Source: Nigrospora sphaerica
Taxonomy: Eukaryota > Ascomycota > Sordariomycetes > Amphisphaeriales > Apiosporaceae
NCBI GenBank assembly: GCA_018287875.1
Contig: JAGVVL010000013.1
Span: 496,001 to 560,000 of the forward strand
Direction: 5' to 3'
DNA length: 64,000 bases
This document shows positions 34,002 through 45,256 of this stretch, piece after piece (within the stretch, counting starts at the first letter, position 1; each line of letters starts with the position of its first letter). The notes under the pieces are model-generated. The model was not told where the DNA came from. It searched no databases and saw only the letters and a program-made list of their open reading frames with translations. A program made the translations under genes and the position numbers.

Positions 34002-34664
34002 CAGTTCAAAGGTGAGGGCGCTATGATACCCCTATTTAACCGTGTTTTTGAATTTCATGGAGTTCTGCTGTTAAGTTCGAGGACCCCCATTTGGGCCCCC
34101 CCCACATTTGGACCCCCCAAGCAACACCGCGCTTAGAACCAACCCTTTCAATAGAACTTCAGATGCAGCCTTAATTAATGACAACTCTAATACAAGAACC
34201 GGCCTCACTTAGGCTTTCGCTATCGCTCTCTTCATCTAGAGCACTTTCATTTTCCCCAACCGCTAATTGAGCCCGGTGGATGTCTTCGATATTCGCGAAC
34301 TTTGAATTAGGGCTTAAATCTATCTTCTTTCTTTTTCTTAGTTTAATAGTCTCAATCCTAGTTTTAAGAGCCTGAATTTGCCTTTATACAGTAGCTAATT
34401 AGATATTCTTCTTATCAAAGGCCTTTTAAATCTTCTAGAAGAGTAGCCGTTATATAGTTGAGTGTTTTATTAGCTGGTTCAAAAGCTGTACTTGGTCCTT
34501 GAAGTTCAACGTCTTCTTTAGAGTCGACTAAACCACTGTAGAAGTATGGGATCTCTTTAAGGGTGTTAAGAAGGCTTTATTAAAGTAGGATTGCTTTGAT
34601 TTTGCTATATCGGGTGTTATTTAATATATATTTTAAACTAGATTCCGGCTTAAAAGTGGCTTAA

Positions 34665-35022
34665 TGTGAGAGGCTGAGCCTTGAAGCACTATCGAAGGGG
34701 CCAAATGCTGTTTATTTTCTAGATGGGAAAGAGAGAAGAGAACCGTCTTCAGGAGGCCGGGCGCAGCGTCTCGTTAAATCTTGCGAGACTGGACCGGAAC
34801 GTTCGGATAGGAACGTTCGGACCGGAACGTTCGGATCGGAACGTTCGGACCGGAACGTTCGGATCGGAACGTTCGGATCGCTGCTCAGCTCCCCCCTCCT
34901 AGGTCTTGACCACTAGCCTGGCGTTCGAATGGAGAGACCTACTCGGAGCCTCATATGAGGGGTTCGTGAGACGCTCAGGCCAGGTGCGCCTGAGCCTATC
35001 TCCTAGGTCCCAACCTGTAACA
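34665..35022. mobile_element. 358-bp solo LTR in element C
   Basis: It starts TGTGAGAGGCTGAG and ends CAACCTGTAACA, with perfect CTTAA duplications at 34660-34664 and 35023-35027. It is absent from elements A and B at this site. It has an internal 14-bp tandem array at 34791-34874. The GC content is much higher than in the surrounding element, so it probably arrived after the main RIP of element C. Confidence 0.82.
34791..34874. repeat. Six tandem 14-bp repeats in the 358-bp LTR
   Basis: Units alternate GGACCGGAACGTTC and GGATCGGAACGTTC (one GGATAGGAACGTTC). Each contains the palindrome GAACGTTC, a possible regulator-binding array within the LTR promoter region. Confidence 0.9.
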
Positions 35023-36285
35023 CTTAACTATACTTACTAGCTAAAGACTAGCTGTTTTCCACCTATTCCGGATATTCTAGCTAGTAAGCCTAGTTAAACG
35101 AGCCTTCTAATAATAGGTATAGAAATTCCGCTTACTAACTACTGTTAAGTCTGTTAACTAAGTTAGAAACCCGAGCTCTTTTTAGTACGCTAATTTTAAG
35201 GAACTAAAAACGGCTAAATCGAGAGGTTAAAGAATATAAGAGGTATAATGGGGGTAGAAAAAGAAGATATATCCAATACAAGAAGCACTGGAATATAAAA
35301 TCAGTTGTTATATAGCTACTATAGCCGTCTATAATAAGTAGGCGGTACTTGGAAGGATCCCCCAGACTGGTATTCGGGATAAAGACTTTCTTAAGCCACT
35401 CGAGCGCTGTTTCGTCTATGATCTATCCGTTTTCGGTTGCAGTGAACTGCCAGCCTTTGAATTGGCTTAAATTAAGCGGGAACTATTGCTATTAAACTGT
35501 TTTGCCTTTAAAAATAACTAATAGTGGTAGGGTGCGGCTTTAAGCAGAGATATATTTAATAAAGGACGTCTAAGTATAAGAACTAGGCTGTTTCTTTTAG
35601 ACTGAGCGTTTTTTCCAAACCTCCAAGTACTAAACTGTTCGATCTAGTAACTTTTAAAAGTCCTGCTTTATTTATGTTATAGCGGTTAGCCAGCTTTACC
35701 CTCTGGATCTCCGGTAGTTGAAAATATTGGAACTATAGGCGAATTATCTCGATTAAGGCGCTATTAATATGTTGCGAGTTAATAGACCGGCTCTTCTAGA
35801 CCTGCATAGCTGGGTTCCTATATAAGAAGGCCTATAGCCACCTCTTTCTAAGTGGCTCGCTATCGCCTTGAGCCCAAAAGATACGTTCAGTAAACTCCTT
35901 AACTTGGGCGTGTAAAGGCGGAAGCCTTAAGGCAGCTTAAGTTAGGATCCAAGTTATAAGTAGCTCTTCCTAAACTGGTCTAAGCCTTTATTAGTCTACG
36001 AAGGCTTCGGGTCTAGGTTAATGACCTTTAATTCGGTTTTAAAGTGTTAACTTTAATATACTGTAATTTCGAGAGGTCTGCTTAATTCCACCCCCAGCTG
36101 CAATAGCAGTTAGGGCTTATTAAAGTTCTGCTTTTAAATATTGCTTTATAATAAGAAATTGAATATAGATATTAACTTTCGAATAGATTGAAGTAAATTT
36201 GCTAAAGTAAATATAAAAAGAAATCGAGGGGCTAGAAATTCGGTGGCTGGTTTTTGGGGGGCCCAAATGGGGGTCCTCGAACTTA

Positions 36286-37419
36286 TGTATCCTTCGTAGG
36301 TGGGACCTGGCACGGGCCAGTTTTAATGAGAGCTACCTTGAATACTACATCACTTTTGTTACCTAACACGCAGTGGTCTGTTTTTTTTATTCACTGGGTT
36401 ACGAGTATGACGGTAGGTTTAGTGGCCACATCCCGGCCTCACTTTTCGGGCTGCCACCTGCAGAGGATCGTGGTGAACTTTGACATTTCTTCACTAATTT
36501 ATTCTTACACTGGGAAGATTCACTAGGAGGTTCTACCTGAGGGCCGTGACTGACGGATGATTCTTCCGGAAGGTAAGCTCTAGTCCAAGTTCTTGCTACA
36601 AAGAACCAGCCTCCTAAAAACATTATCGCTCAGCTTTGGCTAAGGGTTCGTCCTGCTTTTGCTGCTCGCTTGCCCTTAACCCGCAAACCAACCCCCCTTC
36701 CTCTTGTTGACTGGAGTGGAGGGAAGGCGAATATGGTGCACCTGGGGTCCCTAGCTCTGCGGGTTCTGGGGCAAGACCAACCTTGCATAGGCGCACCGGG
36801 CTCAACTACGAACCACGTATGCCACTCCACCCACCAAACAGCATTTGAGCCCCATGGCGTCCAACACCACCTCACGCGACAGCAAACAGAACGGCCAGGC
36901 CCAGTACGTCTACCTCGAATTTGGACCTGAGTTGTCTCCGTTGTTGTCCGTCCGCCAACGTGCGGTTCCCGAGGCGTGATTCCACGATATTCGTCGCGGC
37001 GGCATGGCGTCCTCTTCGACAGCCTGCCCGACCGTCGCACGCCCTCGTCGCGGCTGGCATCGTTCGCACACGGGAGCAGCGCGCGTTTTTCTTGGGGTGG
37101 CAGCTCCCGCTTTGGGTCATGATATGTGTTGATGCGCATACGTCGAGGCACTTTCGAGAACGCGGGAACGTGCATCTTATAAGAGAAATCGACGTTGTTG
37201 ATGTGCTCTCCTTCGTGCTTCTTAGATTTGGGTATTAGTTCTAGTCAATAGTCTCGTTCTCCTTACACCTGAATTAACGTACGAGCTCCGATCCTCGGCA
37301 TGTCTCGCTTTTGACCAGCTCCTGTTCAGTTCGTGTTTTCGATGCGCTATCGTTGGAGCGCATCTTCATGTTTGAGTTCCTTTCCCATCGTAAGCCCGTG
37401 CACGAATGTGCTCGGGCGA
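36286..37419. other. Intergenic region
   Basis: Overlapping frames on both strands near 36620-37240 have basic, low-complexity translations and no domain. Nothing firm can be assigned. Confidence 0.35.
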
Positions 37420-38028
37420 TCATCGTGCCCTGGATCCGATCGTGGACACCATCATGCTGATCTCCTCGATCAGATACTCGTTCCTGAGCGCCCGCCTGCT
37501 GCCACGCCTGAATGCCTCCATCATCTCGCGGGGTACCATATTCGTGACGGTCGAGTTGTAATAGAGCGGATTCTCGACGGCGCTGCCTGCTAAAGACCTC
37601 TCCATCTGCTTCACGCACTTGACCACGAGTGGATACCCGATCAGGTTCGACATCTCGTCCATCGAGGCGGCGGCGGGCATGATTTTCTGGCGGGCTATAA
37701 GCCTGTACCGCCGCCCGTAGGGATTCTCGCCCATGTCGACGTCGGCGAAGCGGAACTTGATGCACTCGTTGTTCCGGTTCGTCACGTGGTACGCCATCTC
37801 TCGGACCCTGCTGCTCCTTTTCGCGCACTCGCCGCACACCTCGAACCGGGTGATGGTCTCGTGGAGCTTATCGTCCTCGTTGGCGAGCTCGGCCCCGTAC
37901 GTCTTCGTTTTCGAGCAGTAATCGCCCCATCCGCTGTGGGCGCAAACGTAAACCTCATGCTCCGTCTCGTCGGCGCGGCAGAGGTCGAACGCGACGTATG
38001 GGCAGCGCTTAATGACGTTAAAGCACAT
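37420..38028 (-). CDS. Hypothetical protein with CxxC motif, 202 aa
   Basis: Uninterrupted frame from ATG at 38028 (MCFNVIKRCPYVAFDLCRAD) to a stop at 37420. Cys positions include C2, C9, C17, C29, C38, and the pair in FEVCGECAKRS (residues ~62-72), with HSGWGDYC between. The spacing could bind zinc. The C-terminal half (VPREMMEAFRRGSRRALRNEYL) is helical. Amino-acid composition and length are convincing for a real gene or main exon. No signal peptide is evident, so it is not an obvious secreted effector. Family unknown. Confidence 0.55.
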   Translation of the reverse strand: MCFNVIKRCPYVAFDLCRADETEHEVYVCAHSGWGDYCSKTKTYGAELANEDDKLHETITRFEVCGECAKRSSRVREMAYHVTNRNNECIKFRFADVDMGENPYGRRYRLIARQKIMPAAASMDEMSNLIGYPLVVKCVKQMERSLAGSAVENPLYYNSTVTNMVPREMMEAFRRGSRRALRNEYLIEEISMMVSTIGSRAR

Positions 38029-39775
38029 GTTCGAGTCCGGGTTCGTGCGGTTTATTATTCTCGTGCGAGTTCACCATCGCGGCCGGGCCCTCGTAATCAT
38101 AATCCTGTTGTCGTTCCAGGTCGTGGGTGAATGTGCGCGCAGGTTTGGGCGCGGAGGGAGACGTGCGTATACGTTATCGCATTCGTTATCGTAAATCGTG
38201 GGCGCGTTCGCAAGACAGGGGTTACGTCACGGTCAGGCGCACCAGGCAAAGGAGTACAGAAGGGCTCAATCTTGACGTGGGGCAGCGAAGTGGGAGAGGG
38301 GACGGAATTTAGAGATAAGTCGCGCGTGGAGCGCGTGATGTCGAGAACCCCTTTAGCGCACGGACCACTCGTTCTGCCAGCCCTGACCGCTAACGCTACG
38401 CGACCGGCTCATGCGCAACAGGTTAAGGCATCACACCCCCGAAATTACAGGGTGGCAACAGGACCACGTGAAGGCGACTAGGGTGGCGACAGGGGCCACG
38501 TGAAGGTCCAGGTTCTCGGAAGAATGACAGTGTCGCGTACATTCGACGGGGGCTGAGTATTTCTTCAGTTATGCTGAGGGGCCCATCAGGAAGCGGCCCA
38601 TTAAGCCGCCACGCGTTTCCAAGACATCGCGATGTAACCATAACGCAAAAAATAAATTACCTCAACAAGCACAGTAGATTCAGACAAACCGGTTGGTTTT
38701 AAGAGGTCGCTGTCCCCTCCGCTACTCTCAGAACGCCTTCTACCCCCGAACGTGCGCCGCAACGAATGGCGATTGTGCAGCAGCTAATTCGTTGCCTTCA
38801 TGATTGAAGCTGGAGATCTCGGCGCTTGCAAGGTTGAGGGATTTGCGATCATGAGCCCTGCTGATGTTGTGATTGGCGACGCACTTATTAGCGCTGCGGC
38901 TGGCGCAGGCGACACTGGCTGGCGCGCCTCGGCAGCTACACTGGGAAGTACTGGATCCACTCCAGGTTTGTATTGCGGGGCCGTACGGACTGTCTCCGTC
39001 GATTTCAACGAAAAGTCCATCGGAATCAACCTCCTGCCTTGAGAGTTCCAGGCCTCCAGTAGTATGGGTTTCTTCGGCGTTGTCGTTAAACTGGGCATGC
39101 AGGCCGGCGATCGTGTTTCCGGTACGCGCGCTTCAACACCGACAAGGGACCAAAGTCTAGAGGCTGGAGGGCCTGCGGTCCTCTGGAGCAGTCTGTGGCA
39201 AGCAAATCCATTTCACCCTGCGTAAGGCAATGAACTTGAAAACTCAGTGAGCCTCTGAGTACTGAAATGGCCAGTCTGCGAAGCCCTCTCCACCTTGCTG
39301 CAAAGAAGACACTACGGAATATGCGCTCGCTTCAAATAGTCGAGAGCAGTGACTCCGCGGCAACATCATGCGTGCGTCTTCTCTTTAGCGAGTTCTCCGA
39401 CGAGGACGTGCTATCCTCGCCCGCGTCCCAGTTGAAACGAACTTGGATCTTGCCCGCAAACTCAGTCAACTGGTCAATGTCTGTGAGCAACGTGGGGTCT
39501 AGAACAGCTCCGGCGTCCTCCTTCTCGGTCTTGTCATTCGGCCGCTTCGCTGGGTAGGTTTCGCTGTACAGAGCCAACGGCAGGAGGCTGTCTTTAGGCC
39601 GGGGGTTGATAGGGGCACGCGGTTATCATAGGTCTTTCGTAATAGAAGATAGTATCAGGATTTAGTGGTAAAATGCACTTTACTGTCGTGACCCCTTCCG
39701 TACATCCGTCCCGAAACATAAACCGCCGTCATCAGGCATGGGCCTGTAGGACACATACATCCATCTCATGTCCAG
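38029..39775. other. Intergenic region with possible exon fragments
   Basis: On the minus strand, ~39577-39335 reads ALYSETYPAKRPNDKTEKED...FNWDAGEDSTSSSENSLKRR without an ATG, and ~39070-38930 reads LELSRQEVDSDGLFVEIDGD. Both look coding-like but cannot be joined into a gene. They may be relics. Confidence 0.3.
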
Positions 39776-40291
39776 TTACGCATACTTCTGCCACTCTTCC
39801 CACCAAAGTCCATCGACGACCGGCTTCCCGTCCTTGATTTTCACCACCTCGACACCGCCCATGGCGAGGGCGAGGGCACGCCACTCGTCCACGGCCAAAG
39901 GCGGGACTGAGAAGGCCGGAGGGTCCCGGACTACGGCCGTGGCGCCCGACTCGTCGTGCAAGAAACGCCGCTCATCAGGGGCGATGACGGCCCGAAAGTA
40001 GGGGTGCGCCAAGTCCATGAAGGACGGGGCGACGGGGGTGGCGAAGCGGACGACGGCCACACCGGCGGCGGCAGCGAGGGCTTGCGCGGCCGCCTGGTCG
40101 CTGGCCTGTGGCGCTTGGCCGCCCTCGGGGAGGTGGATCTGCGTGTAATCGACGATGCCGTGGTGCAAAAACCACGGTGTCGCCAGCTGCGCATGACGGT
40201 GCCAGGCTTCGCTGAAGGCTTCACGCCCGAGGCCGGGCTTGCTGAACAGGAGCCCACCGATTGTCGTCAAGTCTTTCGTGCTGTCCATCAT
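39776..40291 (-). CDS. EthD-domain protein
   Basis: 171 aa from the first ATG (MMDSTKDLTTIGGLLFSKPG). The EthD-type dimeric alpha/beta barrel spans residues ~8-110, with the characteristic early GLLFSKPGLGREAFSEAWHRHA and FLHHGIVDYTQIHLPE, then FMDLAHPYFRAVIAPDE. In fungi such small proteins occur in polyketide/anthraquinone clusters as decarboxylases or cyclases and in degradation pathways; the exact reaction here is not known. Intact, no intron needed. It lies 180 bp from the 3' end of Tad copy 2, with the intact MFS and monooxygenase genes on the other side of the insertions, so the three may once have been near neighbours. Confidence 0.8.
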   Translation of the reverse strand: MMDSTKDLTTIGGLLFSKPGLGREAFSEAWHRHAQLATPWFLHHGIVDYTQIHLPEGGQAPQASDQAAAQALAAAAGVAVVRFATPVAPSFMDLAHPYFRAVIAPDERRFLHDESGATAVVRDPPAFSVPPLAVDEWRALALAMGGVEVVKIKDGKPVVDGLWWEEWQKYA

Positions 40292-40668
40292 AAGCAAAGG
40301 TGTGTAAAAGGGAGAAAACTGTCCGTAGATAAACTGATGGCCGGCCGTTTCGTCAACTGAACAAGGTCGGCGCTGGAGTGGTGGGCTGACTCATCGCCAT
40401 CAGCACTAGTTCAATCTGGCAAGTTTGTTAGGAACGGCAACCTCAGTTCCGACGAACCCCAGCAACCTGCGGTCCGTTGGTACAATTATTATTATTCTTA
40501 CACCTAGCGACCTATTTAGGCCATGAGGACCCCCTGCGCATCTTAGCCTAGGAAAACCGTTCCGGGCAACCGTCCGGCCGGGTGAAAAACCTAGGTTCCG
40601 CTGCGTCGTACCGCTTCTATCTACTCTTTGACCTGCCATACCGAGATCGGGCTCAGCGCGCCCGCTTC

Positions 40669-43600
40669 CTAGCTGATAAGTTGATTTGCTAGCTGGAACA
40701 TGTCCAGCTTTCCGGAGCGGAGTAGCCATCTTGCGATGATTCCTGCTTTTCCTGGGGTGTCGAGCATCCTGTCCGTGTCTATCGGTCCTCCTAGAGCTTG
40801 GACGAGATGCTCTCGTCTTTCTCTTTCCCGTGGGCAGAAAACGAGGATATGCCGGACGGTCTCCTGCCCTGACCACAGACGCACCAGGGGCTGTCGAAGC
40901 CCGGGACCCTACGCTTAAAAAGGAAGTCTCGCAGCCCAATCTTGCCAGTCCTCGCTTGGACGAGGATGGAGCTCTCGGCTTTATGGAGTCCCTTATGGAG
41001 CTTGAGGACGTGCTTGTCTGGCGGCATTTTAGTTGCTGCCGGTGTTCGTGTTGTTCGATTTTGCTGCGCTTGTTGCTATCTTTGAAGCCAGTCTCTCTCC
41101 TCAGCCTTATGTGCTGAGTCTCCAGCTAGCCATTCGTCTAGCCACCTCTTACGATCGGGAGCGTCGGGGCCTTTCGGTCTGCGCCGGCGAGTTGGTCTTG
41201 TTAGGATCCATCTAGCTGCGTTTTCGCATCTCGCTTGGATGAGTGATGCGATACGCGGCTGTTGGAGCCTCTCTTCCGATGCCGCCACCCTTCTGTTGAG
41301 CCACGTGTTTAAGGGGGACACGTAAGCTTCCGTTTCTAGTACTGCGGTGGCCGTGGCTTTGAAAGCTCCTGTGACCTTTCGGAGGCACTCTGTCTGGACG
41401 TCGTTGAGTGCCTTGGCTCGATTTTTCGAGATCTGGCGGTGCCACTCTGAAGCTCCATAGCCTATCGCAGACCGTACGACAGCTATATAGACTTGGCGGG
41501 CTCGTTAAAGAGATACGCCCCACGTCGAGCCGGCTATCCGGTTTAGAGCGTAGACCTGCGTCGCCATCTTCTTCGATATCGACTGGATATGGACGTCCCA
41601 GCGGAGACGTCTATCCACCTGGATGCCAAGGACGCGGCAGGAGTCTTCTGGTTCGATTTCGTGACCTTCTAAGGCTATCTTTGTATCCGGACCTTTCCGT
41701 CTTCGAGAGAAGTGGACTAGGTGATATTTCTGGACTGCAAAGGTCATGCCGTGGCTAACTGCCCATTCTTTGCAGACCCTATAAGCAGCTTCTAGCCGCT
41801 CGCAGGTCTGCTCTAGGTTTAAGCCGAAGCCCACGAGGTTTGTGTCGTCTGCGAAGGCTATAGTAGCTATCCCTGGTACAGCGCGGAGGGCCTTGTAGAG
41901 ACCGGCTGTATAAAGGCAGAAGAGGATAGGCGATAGGGGTGAGCCCTGCGGGACGCCTGCTGGGACTGGGATCTCGTCCGATTCCTGGCCATCGAAGAAC
42001 AGCGTAGTGGACCGGTTAGATAAGAAGCTTCGGATCCAGCTAATAGTCCATATAGGGACCCTCAGCGCTCGCAGGTTAGCGAGGAGCCTTCCATGGTCGA
42101 CGGAGTCGAAAGCGCCTGAGATATCCAGCGATAGAAGGGTTGCTGCACCTCTATGTTTCCAGGCTGTGCGGACTAGGTCCGTTAGCAACCGTAAGGCTGT
42201 TTCCGTGGAGCGGCCTTTCCGGTTGCCCATCTGTTCGTCCGGGAGCAGCCCGTTTTCTTCCGCAAAGCTGGCTAGCTGTTGCGCCAGCAGGCTCTCGATC
42301 ACCTTCCCCATGGTGTTAAGTAGCGCGATAGGTCTCCATCCGCCGGCTTGGTGGTACTCGTTTGGCTGCTTTCCTGGTTTCCGGAGGATAACGGTCACTG
42401 CTTTGCGGAACGCTGTTAGATAGTATCCTATACGCCAGCATGCTTCCGCTAGGGAGGCTAAGGCCTGGAAGAGGGGCTTTCCTAAGCGCTTAAGGAATCC
42501 GTTCGGAAGCTGGTCTGGTCCGGGTGCTTTCCACTGGCCTGCCTTGCTTAAGACGTCTTGGACCTGCTCCGCTGTCACCTCGCCGTCGATGTCGAGAGGC
42601 GCTGCGAGCCGGTTTGTTATACGGAAGCCGGTATGCATGGCCTTAGGGAGAGGGTAAAACCTCTCCCGGAAGGCCTCCGTTTTCTCCTTATGGGTCGTTG
42701 CTTCGCCTCGCGGTGTATGAAGCGTGGGGACGGCTGGAGGTAGCGGCGGTGCGGCTCCTTCGGTTCTGGCCTATCTCGCGATGTTCCAGACGCCAGCTGG
42801 CTGGCTAGAGGCCTCGTGAAGCATGTTTCTCTAGGTCGCTGTCTTTGCAGTGCGGATCGTTTTCTTTTTCGTAAGGGATGCTTGCCGAAGAGCTCGCCAG
42901 GCTGCGTCTGTCCTGTCGGATAGCCATGTTCGCTGGGCTCGTCTCTCCTCCTCTATAGCTTCTTTTGTTTCGTGGTTCCACCATGCCTTGCCTCTCCTCT
43001 TAGAGTGGCGGAGGGGGGCAACTAGGTCGGCTATCCGAGTTAGCTCCTTAGTTAACGTTTCGGTGTATCTATCGATTTCCCCCGGTGTCTTGAGTAGCCC
43101 TGGCTGCGGAAGGTGTGTCGCCTCGGCCTTCGCTTGGTTATAGTCAGCTGTTTTCTAGCTGCGCCGTGGCTTGTTCTGGGGGTCGTTTTGAGGTCCAGCC
43201 ACGCGTATCACCTGGGGGAGGTGATCGGATCCAGCATATGGGGCGTACCCGTCGTAGGCAGCTCGGAGATCGTCCGTGGCCCACGCCAGGTCGATCGTGG
43301 AGTCCATGCACCCTCTTCGAGTCCATGTCGGTGTTCCAGGGGGAGTGATAAGCTGGAGTCTCCAGGATTCTGCTAGCTGGAGTAGCTTATCGGCTGCCTT
43401 ATAAGGTCGGACGTTGTGTCCTCCCCAGACAGGGTGGTGAACGTTAAAGTCTCCTACGAGGACTGTTCGTCTTAGCTGGGGACCGGTAAGGAGGGCTTCG
43501 ATAGCTGGCAGGTCTGATCTGTTAATCGATCCAGGAGGAGGCGAGTATACGCAGATAACTGTTATAGGACCATCTGGTAGCTGGATCGTGATGTTGCACC

Positions 43601-43856
43601 TATCTGATTGCGCCTTATAAGTCCACTGCGCTGGGGGGTGCTTCTTATTAATGTAGATGCAAGCTCTGCCTCCCTCGGCGGCATAGAGAAGGTAGTACGG
43701 AGAGGATCTCGGGCAGTAGGTGGTCGGCATGTATGGGTTTCGCCAGGGCTCTTGGATAGCCAGGACGTCGTACTCTTCGGAGATGGCATCGACTGCCGGG
43801 ATCTGTGCTTTCTTACTTTTCTGCGTGTTCCAGTGTAGGATCCTTAGCGCTGTCAT
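40669..43856 (-). pseudogene. Tad ORF2, copy 2
   Basis: Same domain order as copy 1: endonuclease (43856-43155: LRILHWNTQKS, GDFNVHHPVW), RT (42638-41505: LSLDISGAFDSVDH, GVPQGSPLSPILF, FADD) and the C-terminal cysteine cluster. It is broken by stops (e.g. TAG for Trp just after 43155) and by loss of one G near 40875, where copy 1 has GCAGGGAGAC and this copy GCAGGAGAC, so that the length is 3188 and not 3189. Its ATG overlaps the ORF1 TGA by ATGA. Confidence 0.87.
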
Positions 43857-44898
43857 AGTCGAGCGTGGATGCTGTTCAGTGTTGACTCCGGTGTTTCGAC
43901 GTCCATGTTGTCTGTCTCTTCGTGGGTTCTGCTGCGGGCTCTGCCAGTGCTTCTAGTACGGCAGCTGGTTGCTCGACACTTCCGCGGCTGTACTGTCTGC
44001 CAGTCCTCGGCTGTTGGCTTAGGGGGTTCTTACGAGGGCAGTGCGAATCCTTTCGGTCTCGTGATATAAGTAGCCTTGGCGATCTGGACCTGCTCCTGGC
44101 GGACTGGACACTCCTTGGACCACGCAGTGTGTGGTCCTCGGCATGCTGGACAGCAGTACCGACTCTTATCCTCGGCTTCTGGGCATTCTTTGTCGTCATG
44201 CTTTGTTGAAGAGCAGAGCCCGCACCTACGTGCGTGGCGGCAGACACGGGCGATATGTCCATAGCGGTAGCAGTGGTAGCACTGCTTAAGCTGGGCTCCT
44301 TTAGCGAAGGGCTCGCATGGATAGTAGCTATACTGCCAAATAAGGCCGTCTCGGCATAGCTGTTCCGCTTGTTGAACCGTGGGTACTGCAATATATAGGG
44401 CCGTGACCTTCCTAGACGAGGTCTTAGCGTTGCAAGGGAGCTTGGCCTCTAGGACGTCGATAGGGCCGCCGGGCTGGTTCCGGAGTTGGACTCCTAGCTG
44501 CCCTTGGTTCGTCTCTATAGCCTCTTTGTTGATGCCATGGGCCACCACCAGGATCTTTCTCTTCTGGATAGAGGCGTTCTCTCCGAAGGCCTCGGTGGTC
44601 CAGGCCCGGTCGGTTTCCAGCTGTCGCTTCTCTTCTGCTGTCTTGCAGGTAATAGCATAGTCTCCGCTGGGAAGCTTCCGTGCGGCTATTGCTGTTTCTT
44701 TACCTGTTGCTGCGTTAACTTTACGCACGATCTCTTCGTAGGTGCGGCCTTCAGTTCCTGCGGCCTTGACCGTTACCTCCTATTCGTGTCGAGGAGGCAG
44801 AGTCTTGGCTACCTGGGGGGCCCTGGGCGCTGGGGCTGCGGTAAGGGCTGTAGCGGCTACAGCGTACGTCTTAGGAGCTTTAATTTCCTTATAGATAG

Positions 44899-45097
44899 TG
44901 TGGCAATATGAGGCTATCACTAGTTTCGCCCCTGAGATCACGTGAGGAGCTACTGGTACCTGCAGTAGGTCCTATGGAGCATGTGGGGAGCGGTCCCCAG
45001 CTACGAGTATATAGTCTGCCATCTCTGGCACTTTCTTTTGTCCTTTCTAATGGATAACCTTGAACCTTTCGCTTCCCACGCCTCCTTCAGTGCGACA
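44899..45097 (+). repeat. Copia 5' LTR
   Basis: TGTGGCAATATGAGG...GTGCGACA. It contains a TATA-like GAGTATATAGTC about two-thirds of the way along, a plausible promoter. Confidence 0.95.
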
Positions 45098-45115
45098 GTT
45101 ATGAGCCCGGCTTGC
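45098..45115 (+). other. Primer-binding site (internal initiator tRNA-Met type)
   Basis: GTTATGAGCCCGG directly follows the 5' LTR. CTCATAAC, its complement, is the anticodon-loop sequence of eukaryotic initiator tRNA-Met, and the following GCCCGG would pair with the stem. Priming by an internal tRNA fragment and not the CCA end is the mode known for Drosophila copia. Confidence 0.75.
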
Positions 45116-45256
45116 ATGCATACCTCTACTTCACAATAGAGACGCTGCGCAGGACGCCTGAAGAGCGTGGAAATCACCTTATACCCCCTTTCTCACTGTC
45201 CAACTCTTTTCAAATCCCCTAAAGCAGTCCAGCCAGCCTGGCAAGCTACGTCCACC

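Larger units (their letters stand above)
34074..36283 (-). mobile_element. Fot1/pogo-type transposon C, carrying a 358-bp solo LTR
   Basis: Inverted repeats AGTTCGAGGACCCCCATTTG and complement, with TA at 34072-34073 and 36284-36285. After removing the solo LTR (34665-35022) and its duplication, ~1847 bp remain, collinear with elements A and B. AT-enriched, with the transposase destroyed. B and C share terminal repeats. Confidence 0.87.

Noticed and set aside
34791..34874. CRISPR-like array
   Set aside because: The 14-bp units are contiguous with no spacers, sit in an LTR, and the genome is eukaryotic.
36630..37240. Overlapping frames on both strands (e.g. minus 36630-37175)
   Set aside because: Basic, low-complexity translations with no domain, and frames on both strands of comparable length. 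Not supported as a gene.
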